A stretch of DNA of 64,000 nt from Amblyornis subalaris. Taxonomy: Eukaryota > Chordata > Aves > Passeriformes > Ptilonorhynchidae. The notes beneath the pieces are model-generated. The model made no database searches. It was not told the DNA's origin and worked only from the letters and a program-made list of their open reading frames with translations. The stretch is from the NCBI GenBank assembly GCA_018881555.1, contig JACAXG010000330.1:44762-108761 (forward strand), given 5' to 3'. The stretch's first letter is position 1, and each line of letters starts with the position of its first letter. The position numbers and the translations under genes are program-made. Positions 1 through 12,800 of this stretch are shown in pieces.

Positions 1-3000
1 TGAAAGCATGTTTCTTTCTAGACATAAGTAACTGGAAACATAAACTCATGGGCTTGGTAGCTCATAATGCTATCATTAATACAAAGATTTAAATATATTT
101 GATGCTTTTACCATTAATGAACAGTTAAAATACCAAAGCAACCACTGTACAAGCTACATTTTGCATAGAGATTTTTTCAATATAACTTCGTTATGCAGGG
201 ATTTCACTATTTAAAGGAATTTACTATAGTGTTATATAGTTAATACATCAGGTACTTCAAGAAAATCATGCACTTTTTAAATTAAGTAGGATATGAGTAA
301 TATAAAGAAGTGAAGTAGCTCTGATCACTAGAGGAAAGGGAAAATTTCATATGCAGAACGAAACCTGAAGTGGTTAATTGCCTCTGACCATTTACAAAAT
401 CCAATGTTATAAAACAATTTTTTCCCTGCTGAAAGTGTAATGCCCTTAACCATTCCTTTCTTTTGGGAGACATCAAAGAAACATTGGGAAATTAAGAGAT
501 CATCTTCTGCATTGCCTATTATTTTTTCAATTAATAAAACAAAAATGTCCAGGATGAGGTATATGGGACTAATAGTGCAAGTCACCTCATTCAGGTGCCA
601 GGCCGCAGAATTTTAGGTAGTTCCTTAACATCAGAGGGCACTTACCATTAAAGAGAGAACCCTGGGTAAATTTCTACTGTGCTGATGAAAAATTTTGAAA
701 GCTAAAGATGTTATGATGTTTTAATCAAATGTGAAATCATGCACAGCCTTTTCTGAAGGAATCTCATGTTCAAACTATAGAAAGACCTTGAAAGTGATTT
801 TTAAATATTAAGAATAAATATTAACATTATTATTTAAGTAAAAATCTCAGATTAAGTGAATCCTTTTGGAAATACTACTTAGGAACAGTATTTCAATTGA
901 AACGTTGGTGTTAGGAGGCTGGGTGCTGACTCAGCTGACGTCTTTTTGAATAAATATTCTATCTCTGTATGTGTGTGTGTGTGTGTGCTCACAAATGTGT
1001 CACAGAGTCATCCTTTTGCTCTCTTAAATTTAGAATTGAGCAAATCAACCATAGTGCAAAAAAAGATAATAAATCTGAGATTAAAATATCTTTAAAAAGC
1101 TAATTTTTTTTAATTCTAGAATTTGTAGAAAATCAGATTGTAATGTAAGAAGTGAAGTGAGAAAGTCAACACCCAGCAGAGATATATTCTGACTTAATTT
1201 CTAGTTGTAAAGCATGGAGGAAAAAAAAGTGAACAGAAAATTTCTGGAGGGTAGCAGTAAAGAGTAAATTACAGGAAAGATGTTTTCAGGAAACTTTTAG
1301 TTCTATGACCCAAAATATTATTTATAATCTTTAAAGTCAGAAAATTTAATAATCTTTTTCTTAATTATTTTTCTTCTTTTTCCTAAGTTAGATTAAAGAA
1401 ACATTTCCACATTTATAATGTAATTTTAGTTCCTAGCTAAATCTAATACTCCTTCCCTTTGAACCCTTTTTTAGCTTGAATAAGCACACTGGTCAACTCA
1501 TCAAGGCAAAACAACTACAGTGTGGGGAAAATGCTATCCTTTAATTAAGGAGATTTCTTCCTTGTAATGACAGATAAGCTTATAAGAGTCAATATACTTT
1601 GAAGAGTATATTATCAGAGCTCCAAATTAAAGATTGTATGGTATTATTTACGCTATGCAGAGGCATAGGCAATCCTTAGACAGATATTGAAAAACTTTTG
1701 TAAGTGCCAGAGAGGAAACAGTCGATATCTTTTGAAATTCAGGATTCTAAAAAATATATTGGATAATGGATGTTTAATAAAGATATAATTCCAGCAATAT
1801 TAAAATGAAATGTGAATAATCGCTTTTGTGTCAGCAAGCTTTCATGATGCAACACCACTTACACTTTCTTGTGGCAACTTCTGGTCAAGAACAAAAAGGG
1901 TCGATTTTAGAAATTTGATCTAAAATAGTCTGTAATCAGAGCAGTCTTTTGTTGCAGGAATAAAACTTCTAAGTTTAAAATGCCTTTACTAGTTACAGAT
2001 TTCTTTTAATTTTACACTGCTAGTATAAGTGATTGTTGTGCACGTACACAGTACTTGTTTTCACCTGCTGTGACCCAGATGCAGAATGCTGAAATGGCAT
2101 GCTAGAAGATCCCTTTGTACGGTTTTAACCATCTTTGGAGTCTCTCGGGAGGTTTTTCTGAACCTCCTAAAGCAAACTCATGTGCACATAGGAAGTACTT
2201 GTGTTTGTTATGTTATCAAGAATCAAAGCATCTACAGTTTGTTCCCTCTCGTAGAATGTTTGCTGAACTCTGATGCTAAAGACACATTTTAGGATGTCAG
2301 CCAAAGAAGCTGTTTGAGGATATCAGCCAAATTTCATGTATCACTAGTGGATGGTATAAACATAAAAACCGCTATAACATTGAACAAGCTCATATTTAAT
2401 TTTATAATTCACTTTGTGATTCCAAAAGTCAGGAAAACATGAACAAATTACCAAAGAACAAATTAGACCTTCCCCCAGGCATCCGTAAATTATTCATCAA
2501 TCTTTTTAGGAAAAATAGTTAAACATAGTTTACTCCATTTAGAAGCTATTTCACATATTTTTGTACTTTAAGCAGCAAATATTAGATAAAATTTCTGCTG
2601 GTGTAAGCAGAGACATTTAGAATTGACATTGCATTCCTAGATATATAAAGGGTTCTTTAGACATTGCTCAAGCCAATATTAAGAAAATATGTTCTTTGAT
2701 TCTAAAACACACATAACTTTCTAACCCAAAACTAGAGTCAGGTACAAGTGGTTGCTGAAAAAAATAAGGTGCAGGGGGGAGGAGGGGGAACCAAGCAAGG
2801 ACACATTGAACAAAAAAATTTAATAGGCAACAGAGTGGAACATTAGGCAGGGAGAAAATACTGTCAGGAAGAAACTCTCTTCAGAAAGAACACATTAGTC
2901 AATTGGAAGTGACCACTCATGCAGTAACAGACGCCTGGATTTGGAAAACAGCAAGTCGTGGAAAACACAACTATTGTATATTGAAGATACAGCATATGCA

Positions 3001-5085
3001 CTGTTTAAGCTAAGATAAATTATTGTCTATCCCTGAAAGTGAAGAAGAAATATTGGATTTAGTTTTTAGAAAACTTGAGAAATTCATAATGCAAGCTCTA
3101 TGTGTTGCTTAAGTGTCACCTATCCAGATGTATAAATAACAATGACAAAATTTTACTGATCTAACATTCTGACAAATGGCTGATTAATATTTTGCAATGA
3201 GATTTTTTTTTTATGAGTATACATTAAAAAAATTAATTCATTTCTGTGGTTTATAAATCTGTTCTATACATAGAGTCAGAACTTACAATTCAAAATTAGA
3301 ATAAAAAACTCACCCAAGACCATAAAAATTGTAAGATTATCAGTTTTACCCTGTTTAGGACTTCAATACCAAACACACAAAATACATGGCATGCAAACAT
3401 ATGTTCCTCTACTATTTACAGGTGAAAAGAGACTATTCATTTTTCCTATATTTTGTCTTTTTTTTTTTCTTTATCCTAAGTCTTGTTTTTTATCAGGCTA
3501 CCTTTAGTTAAATAGAGATGTTGAAAATAGGGAAATCTTTCACACCAGATGCTTTCACATGTTTTCCACCTTTTCATGTCAGGTTGATCAGTATGTCCTT
3601 TTTTCATGAATTGTTCTTCCCTATCTTTTTCAAATACTCTATGGTGATAGTCACCTGTAATAACTGCAGAGTCCTAAATCCAGGAAATCAATGACATTGT
3701 TCATATGGGTAATTTCTGAGGCATAAACTTAGCACTTGTTTTTCTGGCTTTGTTGGTTTTGTTGTTGTTGTTTTTAAACAGAGTCATTTATAAAGAACAG
3801 GACTGGCAGGAAATAAATCATGATGGCAGTGGTGTGAAACCTCACTGGACACTGTTAGTCTATGTGAAAACAAGTAGGAGATATGTGTCAAGTTGAAAAA
3901 AATTGTCTGGCAAAGTAAAACTCCAGTGCAACCTGCTTTTAACCATTAGAAAAAGAAGAGTGAAGGAAATAAGGTATTATCTTTTTCTGATTCTTATTTA
4001 ATTTTTTTAAGATTATGTAAAGACTCATTCACCCCCTTCATATTACTGTAAATTGAGTGGCTTATTTGTGTAAATAATTTTACATTTTTCTCTTTTTCCA
4101 CATCAAAGGGATCATGTATTCTACACATCATCTATAGCAATATTTATCCATAGCATGAAAACTGAGATTAAATGGTCCTTCAAAACAAAAAAGTCCCAGC
4201 TACAGTCAAAACTTGGAAGCAGTCTCTCTCTGGAAAACTTTTCACTGTGGGCTTCTCCTAGTCCAAATATGAAATATTCTCAGCTGATTCTGATATCCAT
4301 AAAAATTTCTATACATGTGATAAGTTATCAATTAAAAAGCCATTATATTCTGGTATCATTTCAATATGTTGTAGTCACAAAAGTCAAGTCAAGGAGTCTA
4401 TTATTCAGCCAGTCTACAGGCAATTCTGTTTTACATATACCAAGTGTCATTCCATTCTTCATAAATTTTCTTTATTCCTCTACTTTTCAGTACTTCCCGT
4501 GATAAACTTTTCTACTTAGGCAAAAAACTTCTTACAGAAAGCTGAAATAGTTTTTCTATTGTGTTTTTATTGTTATTAGGAAAAAAAGATGTTACCTTTT
4601 AAACACATTAAAATACTTGGTAAAAAAATCAGGAATTTCACATTTTCACATAATTGTTTCAACGAAAGAAAAAGTGCTACTTATAAAATGCATAAATACA
4701 ATTATTGAAAGGCTCATTCTTAGTCAATCTAGATACAAAGTATAGGTGACAGCAGAAGACAGAGCTAGCCCAAGATGACTCAGCACAGGGTATACTTAAG
4801 TGGAGATTTAACTCTGAATGTTTCATCTCAGTATATGTTGTTACTTTGTAAGTTTGTCTAATTTGTGCACAATAGTACCAAAATTTCCTGTGGAAATTAA
4901 TTCGCTTGAAGCTTGACTTGCCTAAATGACATTTGAATACAAATCTTTGAAGGAAGGAAGAGAAGAAGACTTTCCTTCCACATTTGTGCTGCTAAAATGT
5001 TCTCTGGCTTCTTGGCAAACAACATGGCCTGTTCATATCCTCCCTATTTAGCATTTGCTCTGAGGGCTCATCTGAGCTCAGTATG
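1..5085. other. Gene-free AT-rich unique sequence
   Basis: I see no exon, RNA gene or recognisable transposon here. Open frames are short and show no familiar protein motif. The stretch holds a (TG)9 microsatellite at 970-987, pyrimidine-rich runs near 3456-3470 and a TTG-rich patch near 3755-3775. Old unrecognised repeats could be hidden by divergence. Confidence 0.6.
970..987. repeat. (TG)9 microsatellite
   Basis: Nine uninterrupted TG units are visible, preceded by TGTA. This is an ordinary dinucleotide repeat, likely length-polymorphic. No function is inferred. Confidence 0.9.
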
Positions 5086-5816
5086 ATCATAGAATCAGAG
5101 AGTCACAGAATAATTTGTGTTGGAAGGGACCTTTAAAGATTGTTTAGCTCGACCTCACTTCTGTGGGAGGGTATATGTTTCACTAGATTTAGTCGCTCAA
5201 AACCTCATCCAACCTTTCTAAAACCTGTTCCAGTGCCCCATCATCCTCATGGTAAAAAATTTCTTCCTTAGATCCAATCTAAATCTGTCCTCTTTCTGTT
5301 TAAAACCATTGCCCCTTGTCCTATCACTACAGGTCTTGGTTAATAGCCTTTCTCCATCTTCTTATAAGTCACCTTTATGTATTGGAAGGCCACAAAAAAG
5401 TCTGCCCAAATCTTTTGTTCTGCGGACTAAACAATCCCAACTCTCTCAGCTTTTCTCCATTGGAATGGTGTTCCATCCTTCTGACCGTTTTCATAGAACT
5501 CATCTGTACTATGTTTAATAGGTCCGTGTCTTTCTCGTACTGGGGAACCCAAGGCTGGATGTGGTGTTCCAGGTGGGCTCTCACACCAGCAGAGAATAGA
5601 CTCCCTCAAACTGCAGGCCACACTTGTTTTGAAGTGCTACAAGAGCACATTGCTGGCTCACATCTAACTTTTTATCTATTTGTATCCCTCAATCCTTATC
5701 CGAAGGGCTGTTCTAAATCAATTTATCCCCCAGTTTGTATAGAAATTGGGAGTTGTCCTGACCCAGATGCAAAACCTTGCACTTGGCCGTGTTGAACTTC
5801 ATGAGGTTTGCATGGA
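5086..5816 (-). mobile_element. CR1 LINE fragment, 3' end with end of ORF2
   Basis: On the plus strand the element opens with the complement of the CR1 3' terminus (ATAGAATC and CACAGAAT octamers, then TTGGAAGGGACCTTTAAAGA) and runs to the reverse-transcriptase tail. Read on the minus strand near 5750-5816, a frame encodes NLMKFNTAKCKVLHLG, the signature of the CR1 ORF2 C-terminal half. CR1 is the dominant bird LINE: it retrotransposes by target-primed reverse transcription and is usually 5'-truncated, as here. The frame is broken downstream, so the copy is dead. The several open frames over this interval belong to the element and are not host genes. The 5' limit on the right is approximate. 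Confidence 0.93.
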
Positions 5817-6508
5817 ATGTAGGTATTGAATGTCCAAGTTTGTGACTTAATGCTGTGGAGGAGAGATTGAGATAGGCTGGATTAAGGAGGGGAGAGTCAA
5901 ACAGGATGCAGGAGTCTTCTCCAAACATACTGCTGAGTGTGGTTTCTGCCACATTCCTCTGAATGCCTCGAAGGCAATTCTCCCAGACAACCTTACCTGG
6001 AAACTATGCAAAGGATGTTTTAACATTTAAGTACTGGTTGATCTATGATCCAGATGAAGGATGAGTGCACATCATCATTCAGGCACTTAGTCAGATACTT
6101 TAAAGAGTAGCAGATACCTTCTCTACTCAACAGACAAGGCATTCACTCCCTTCATGACAATTACAAACAGAAGCATCTTTCATGTCACTAGTTATGGAAA
6201 AGGGTAAGATTAGCCTTCTGGCTCCTAATTTTCTAAGATGTTGTGACTGTTAAAAACTTGATCTTTCCCTCTACTATGAATACTGAACAGAAGCAATAAA
6301 AGACAAATTTTATGTAATATTCTTTACTTTTAGAAGTCAATTAAAACATAAGGACTAATAGAAAAGTGGAGGAAGAACCAAAAGGAGAAAAGAGATCACA
6401 GAAGATACTGCTGAGGAGAATAATTTTTCATGTAAGTGGAGAAAAACTAAAACTTACCATTATTCTCATTTTCAGAGGCTGATGTTTATAAATGTGAAAA
6501 GCTAAAGG

Positions 6509-6513
6509 ACAGC
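6509..6513. repeat. Target-site duplication, left copy (ACAGC)
   Basis: ACAGC sits directly before the TGTCCTGGG start of the LTR and recurs at 7351-7355 directly after its CA end. A 5-bp duplication is typical of ERVL-type integration, though some other avian ERVs also give 5 bp. Confidence 0.7.
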
Positions 6514-6648
6514 TGTCCTGGGTTAACCATAAAAGGATGTATTCTATCACCACCCACATATTTCCTTGATAAGCTGGGTTGTTACAGTTAGGTCATTACA
6601 CACCCGGTCCCTGGGGCTCTGCAAATCATGTGAGGTGGGGTGGTACTC

Positions 6649-6814
6649 CTTATCTCAACTGAGATAACCATTCTGGACAGCAAGCATCACCCATCCTGAG
6701 TAGATCATCTCGGCTAATGGCCCATTAATGAACTAGATAAGCATGGAAGAATAGAACTTCAGAACCATCCTGAGTGGATTATCTCAATTAATGGCCCATT
6801 ACTGAACCAGATAA
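6649..6814. promoter_or_regulatory. GATA-motif cluster and palindrome in LTR U3
   Basis: TTATCTCA (6650-6657) and TGAGATAA (6660-6667) form a perfect 8-bp-arm palindrome with a 2-bp spacer. Three more GATA-type words follow: AGATAA at 6735-6740, TTATCTC at 6779-6785 and AGATAA at 6809-6814. GATA-family factors bind WGATAR; that this LTR binds them is inference from motif density. Confidence 0.45.
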
Positions 6815-6838
6815 ACACCAACCAATAGAATGCCAGAA
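6691..6838. repeat. 74-bp tandem duplication in LTR U3
   Basis: CCATCCTGAG at 6691 recurs at 6765, and the two units stay alignable through AATGGCCCATTA and on to AGATAAGCA versus AGATAAACA. The period is 74 bp. Duplicated U3 enhancer blocks are common in retroviral LTRs. The copies differ at several bases, so the duplication is not recent. Confidence 0.8.
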
Positions 6839-6954
6839 ACTGTTCGCTCCCTGAAGACTCGGCTCATGTGAGCCAACCAATAGAACGTCGGGAACATCCC
6901 TTTCTTTTGTGGAAATCCCTGCCCCTGGGGGAGGTACCAGCCAAGAAACATGAC

Positions 6955-6960
6955 ATAAAA
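6955..6960 (+). promoter_or_regulatory. TATA-like box of the 6514 LTR
   Basis: ATAAAA lies 74 bp after the second CCAAT box (6877-6881), within the expected LTR promoter order. Activity cannot be judged from sequence. Confidence 0.45.
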
Positions 6961-7264
6961 GTAGGCTTTGGGATGGGAGAGATCACTGGTCTACTGGACT
7001 GGACTACCAGCATGGGACTACTAGGACTGGACTACCAGATGACTGGAAAGCCAGAGGACTCCAGACCACCACGACTGGACCCTTCACCACTGGACAACCA
7101 GAGGATGGGACTGGATACTCAGTGGACCAGACCTTCCACAGGATCAGTGCCTAATTGGACTATACAGCTACCACCCTGGTCAACGGGGTATCAGGTTGTA
7201 CCGTGACTCTGTGGGTTTGTTTAGACCGGTGTTTCTGTATTCCTGCATTTATTTTAACCTTTTT

Positions 7265-7270
7265 ATTAAA
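7265..7270 (+). other. Polyadenylation signal ATTAAA of the 6514 LTR
   Basis: ATTAAA lies in an AT-rich stretch 80 bp before the LTR end, the normal place for the R/U5 polyadenylation signal. Confidence 0.55.
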
Positions 7271-7350
7271 ATTGTAATTCTGACCCAAATCTCTCTCAAG
7301 GCATTCGTGTGGGGTTAATTTCCCCTGCTGGTTACAGTCAAATGAGCACA

Positions 7351-7355
7351 ACAGC
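7351..7355. repeat. Target-site duplication, right copy (ACAGC)
   Basis: Partner of the copy at 6509-6513; both are identical. Confidence 0.7.
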
Positions 7356-9668
7356 TGATCAGTTTGACAGATGAATAGTAAAGCAATTTTCTGTACACTT
7401 TCTGATCATTACGGTTATTTAAATGATAACCAAGAATACCAGATAAGCATGAGCATATTCACAAGTTTCCATACAGGTTATCGTATAGTAAATCACCTCT
7501 TAAAAGTTTGCATATAGAAGAATTACACTGAGTAATGTGAGATCAAGTCCCAGTTCTGCACTGAGTCATAAAGTGTATATCTCTGAGGCTGTTTTAACTG
7601 AAGGCCCATTTAAAAAGAATTTTCCTTAAGTGGTACAGGACAGTTGTTACCATGTAGGCTTACACATAGTAAAGCATGTCTGTCTTTACAGCAGGAGCCT
7701 TTGGTAAAGTCTGCTAGCAGTATACAAGGAGAGAAAATCCCACTGCCTACATGATAGCTGTTTGCATTCTGTTGTAGACCAGAGTCTATCAAACATTTAC
7801 CATGAATCACGTCTACCAAGTACAGTAAAGGACCACCTCCACAGCCGGAACCTGGTAACTACCTTTTTAAAACAATGCATTTTGTTTATTATTTCAATGA
7901 ACCAATAATTTGAGCAGTACCACATGTTGTATCTTACAACTACAAACAGTAGTCTGATCATGCCCATGTCAAGAACATGTTGTGATGGATCACAGCAAGG
8001 AGACCCCATCTCACTCAAAGAAGATTGACTCTAGAAACTGAGTATCATCTGAGGCAAAGCACAGGAAAACTTTGATGTTGAAGTGGATCCCCAAGGTGTG
8101 TTTCTCACCAGCATTGTGAGCTCTGCCTTGAAGATAGTTTCGTTCCTCCACCTATTTAAAAGATCCCTGAAGTGGTAATTTCAGAAGATTCCCAAAGCAG
8201 GTGATCTTCTGGAAGATTTGACTGAATCTTTAGAGACAGATAATTTAATATTTGCAATTTTTTTGTACGCGTTCATTGAAATTGACCATACTTACTATTA
8301 ATATAGATTTTTAAAGGTTTAATATAGCGTTCATATCCCCTAGCTACAACATGGTGTAATTTCTGCTTACCATGGCTGAGATAATTACAAAGACATCTTC
8401 TAAATTACTTTGTCAATTTGCCAGGAACCGATTTTTACTTAAATGATACACTTTACTGCTGTATACACATCACATTGAACAAGCTAATGAGGGCAGATTT
8501 CTTATTTTGCTTGAAAGAATTATTTATCTCGCAATAGAGCTGGGTCCGGATTCTTTGAGGATTATAATTATGCTCATCTCATTGGTTTTTTTCCTTTCTA
8601 AGAGAAATACTGATAATGTTTGAGTTTAAGCATAAAAGTATCAACTGTTTATCAATTAGAATATGATTAGCTTTCTCCCTCTTATTCTTCAATAACAGAC
8701 TTATTTAGTTTACTCTTGTTTACTTTGTTCTTATTTACTTTCTTTTTCTATTACCAGTTTTCATTCTTGTTTGGCATTCTAGATTTACCAACCTGCCTGC
8801 TGCACAGACACACATATTTTGGTGCTTGTGAGTTTGTGCATTTGACTATGAAAATGTGAATAAGTGAAATCAGTTTTCCTTTAAAGTAAAAAATTCCTCT
8901 CCATCCTTTAAAATCTTACACTGAGACTTTCTACAATATTTCAGTTTTAGCCCCTACATAGCTGTCTACATGCCCATTTTAACAAAATTGGTTTCTCTTC
9001 TGGTTTCTTCTGTCACAGCCTCTCCTTGCCTACAGTCACCTATTGTTTTTTACTATAGTGACAGTGTAAGGGAGTGTGAGTCAGTTCTAGGTATCTGCAT
9101 TTTGAATACTATAATAACTGTTTAGATCCTAAATGATGAGTCTGAAACTATTCCTAGATCAAAAAGTATAATTTCATATATTTATAGGACTACCACCATG
9201 AAGGGTATAGGACTGTGATCATCCTGCCATCAAGCTCATGAAGTGCCACTCAAATTCAAATTTTCAAAGAAGGATCAACCAAAAGAAGGAGTGATAGACA
9301 TAAAAACGAAGACATACGGACATAGAGTAATTTTTAGATAACAGGAATCTCAACACTTCTGACTTGGTAAATAAAATTACTTTTGGCCGCTTAGGCAGTG
9401 TTGAGTGTCATTATCCTATCAAAGCCAACAATAACACAATGGAAAGTAGGGGATTTGGCAGTATTACAATGGACAGGAGGATATATAAAGGAAGCAAGGT
9501 AGCATAGGTGTGAGGTTTGCCAGGATTTTGAGAAATGCCTTCAGAAGCCCACTGAATTACACAAATTGAACGTTCCTGCTCTGAAGCCTAACCATCATTT
9601 AAATCCTTGGTAATAACCAAACAAAACACAGCAGCATTTTTTGAAAATCATGATGCTTATTTTTCATG
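7356..9668. other. Gene-free unique sequence
   Basis: No coding, RNA or clear mobile feature is visible. A stretch near 7540-7590 faintly resembles the core of an ancient MIR-type SINE, but too weakly to annotate. Confidence 0.5.
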
Positions 9669-9885
9669 AAATCATAGAAGCACAGAATGCCTTGGGTTGG
9701 GACAGACCTTAAAAATCATCTAATTCCCACCCCATTAGTGTGGACAGGGAAATCTGCCACTAGACCAGGTTGCTCAGAGCCCCATCCAACCTGTCCTTGA
9801 ACACTTTCAGGGATAGGGCATCCAAAACTTCTGTGGACAACCTGTTCCAGTGTCTCAACACTCTCACTGTAAAGAATATAACTTT
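9669..9885 (-). mobile_element. CR1 LINE 3' fragment, ~215 bp
   Basis: The plus strand starts with octamer relics (ATCATAGA, CACAGAAT), then GGGTTGGGACAGACCTTAAA, followed by the CR1 3' UTR words CATCCAACCTGTCCTTGAACAC and CCTGTTCCAGTGTCTCA. This is a 5'-truncated CR1 on the minus strand. The 3' end (left) is clear; the right edge is estimated where similarity fades near CTCACTGTAAAGAA. Confidence 0.92.
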
Positions 9886-12800
9886 AACAGTCATTATTTT
9901 TTTGCTAAGGGTTTAGAATTTAGTCCTAAGCCACTTGCTAAAAGCAGCTATTTCCTCCTACAATAAAAGCAATTTTGACTTCCTAATTATATTTTCTGAT
10001 ATAATTTAACTAGTCAGCATTATAATAATCATAGGATAATTAATTTTAATGGTATTACTAATTTAGGAATATTAAAAAAAAAAATAAATCTGTGACTCAA
10101 ATATTTCTGCAAAGTATTAATTCCTTTCCTCTGCTTATTTATATTTTCTGAAATGTCCAATCCTTTTTTACTGACATCTGACACTGCCATTTCGGTACAA
10201 AAAAGTTTTAACATGGGTAACAAAAAATATCCCTTATAGGTACTGTGTCTATCTTGGTTACTTCTCCAGATCTGATTTCAAACATTAAATTGTTCAAAAA
10301 TATCTCTGGGGTCTGCAACATTTTTAGTTATGGTATCAATCCCAATTGCTTTATTTTTTATTAATGATGCAGTAATAAATTATTACACAGCAACTGCTTC
10401 AAAATTTCAAAAAATATGCAGAAACGTAATGCCAGAATCTCATTTTCTCTTAACTGTTCCTTTTTGGAAAAGCTCTTTTCTATTCATATTTCCTTAAAAC
10501 ATGAAGGATCAGCTATTGCCAGGGAGAACTGGTGGATATACGATCTATACAATCATATCCTGTAAAAATTGTATTCAGGTATAGGGAAGCAGCAAACTTC
10601 AGCAGAAACACCCTACACATCTTGCAAATACTGATAGTTCTACTGACTTTCTAATGATAAATAATAATATCTAACGCAAATTAATACTTTGCTTCATACA
10701 TACTTTTTATACAGTATTACAAGAACAATCAATGATAGCTATTGCTTCAGAAGTTAAAATACAGCAGAAAAGGACCTAGGAAACCATTATTCCCTATATT
10801 TCTTTAGCAGTGTACTAGTTTCAAAGATATATGGTTAGCTTCTGTGGGAAATGGAAGCACTTTACAAGTCTCATATCTGGCTATATCCCTCATTCTACAC
10901 TGAGCTCCATGACAGGATAAGATATAATTTTGTCTCACTCCACACATTTCAGCGGTAAGGAAAGCTAAGCTTTGGTTCTAATAGGATGTTCAACCTTTGG
11001 CAAGGCGCTGAGTGCAGACCGCAGTCACCTTGGATGCCTGTGCTATGTTCACCAGCAGTGGCTTCAGGGTATATTAAGGACCAAACTGATGATTCAGAAG
11101 GCTAGAGACTACAGCCTAAATCCTTGTATAGTTCAGCTAGGTATGGTGGGACTTGGAGCAGAAGAGAAAAATTGGAAGAAAGAAGAAGCACATGAAGGGA
11201 CAATTCAGAATATTTCAGATGTCTTAAATGAGATTGTGTGAAATTCACCTAAAAAAAAAAAAAAGAATATGTCTTTACTACTCTTTTTTATTTGAAGACT
11301 GCATATCATAGGTGCAAACATAAGCAAGCAAATTGTAAGACTGAAGATAAACCAAGTTTGGATATTTGTTTTATCATGCCAAAAAAATTAATAAATAAAT
11401 GAATGAAGAAAAGAAAGGAAATCAGTATGTTATGTCAAATGCAGTTACAAATTTGACCTTTTTTAACCACAAAAGCCAGAAAAGGTAAAATGATAAAGAA
11501 AACTTAAAAGGTATTATGACTTCTTTGCTATGGTACTATAGAAATAAAATACACCTCTGTCTGATAATCTTTCTCTTGAATTGGAATCCACCTTGGTATT
11601 CTATGACAGAACAGAGTTGTCTTTTGTAAAGGAAATATTAAGAAGCATGACATCGAATGGAAAAAGATCTACAGTGAATTCTAATATAACATACAATAAC
11701 TTCACTCATTTACAGTTATAAAAAACCCCAAGACCCGCTGAACTTTGGTTATTGAATATCTGGGGGACTTATGTTTACTATTTTTAAAATTAAACTCACA
11801 CTTCCAAGCTTCCCCTGGCAGAACCAATATTTAGAGTAATCTTTTTGAGTGTCAGGGAAACTATGAAATCCTAGGTTTGGAGAATTCTCTTCAACACTTT
11901 TAGTTGGAGAGTTCATGTTAACATATTCCAGATACTTCAAAGCTTAAAATTTAAATTTTCTCTTCACTACTTTTCTATTGCCAGACTATATTAGAAATAC
12001 ATAACATCACTCAACAATAGTGCAAAATCTGCAATTTAATATGAGAACAGGTCTATTGAGAAGAATGTGAAAGGCTTTTTTTGTTTCAGATGCTTATTTC
12101 AGCAGCTCTACACCATATTACATTGTATTCACAAAGGGAATTAAACAATTACATATCGTGAAAGTGACAAAATAATATATATATGAATGAAAAAATAATT
12201 TATTTAGCAAACAAGAAGTGGTATCATTCTTATAAAACAATAATACTGGAAAAATCTTACAGTGAAACAAACAGATATATCTGTTTAAGAAAGAGCTGAA
12301 CATATACCTCAAAGAAATTTGTGAAATTTCTTGTTTAAACTAGTTACAACAATGAAAGTAAGAGATATAAATAAAAAGGGATACAATTTGCAGAAAAAAC
12401 CAAAACACATCATTAAGCCATTTACTGAGAAACTTAATTATAATACATTAAAATGTCCTTTCATTACTTCCTGTTAAAATTATTCTTCTGTTCATTTCCT
12501 CCAATTTTAGTATCAAGAGAAAAACAGAAAGAAATAATACTTTAAATCCAAGACTTTAATCTAGATACAAACTACCTAGCATTCAAGCAATAGATTAAAG
12601 AAACATAAATGTAACCTGCATTTTCTTGTACAGGGCAAAAGCTTTTACCTAATTGTCAGTTCAGTCAGTCTCAAAAAATTCTGAAAATACACCAATTCAT
12701 CATTCTTCAGCTCTGAAGCAGTAATGATATTTCTCAAGATCATCAAAGTATATCAGAAGCATTTGCTAGCTCCATCCATGTGAACCAAAAATTTTTAAAA

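Larger units (their letters stand above)
6514..7350 (+). mobile_element. Solo ERV long terminal repeat, 837 bp, 5-bp target duplication
   Basis: The interval begins TGTCCTGGG and ends GAGCACA, giving the usual TGT...ACA ends, and lies between copies of ACAGC. The expected order is present: a U3 with a 74-bp tandem duplication, two CCAAT boxes (6822-6826 and 6877-6881), an ATAAAA TATA-like box at 6955-6960, and an ATTAAA polyadenylation signal at 7265-7270. No gag, pol or env sequence flanks it, so it is a solo LTR left by recombination between the two LTRs of a provirus. Between 6985 and 7200 the sequence is rich in repeated CTGGAC/GGACTACCAG words, which produce a 112-codon open frame that I do not consider a gene. 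The class (ERVL-like) is inferred from duplication length only. Confidence 0.82.

Noticed and set aside
5316..5795. 159-codon plus-strand frame
   Set aside because: It runs antisense through a CR1 fragment; the meaningful CR1 frame (NLMKFNTAKCKVLHLG) is on the minus strand.
7538..7600. MIR-like SINE core
   Set aside because: Words such as AAGTCCCAGTTCTGCACTGA followed by CTCTGAGGCTG recall MIR, but the match is short and interrupted; a profile search would be needed.
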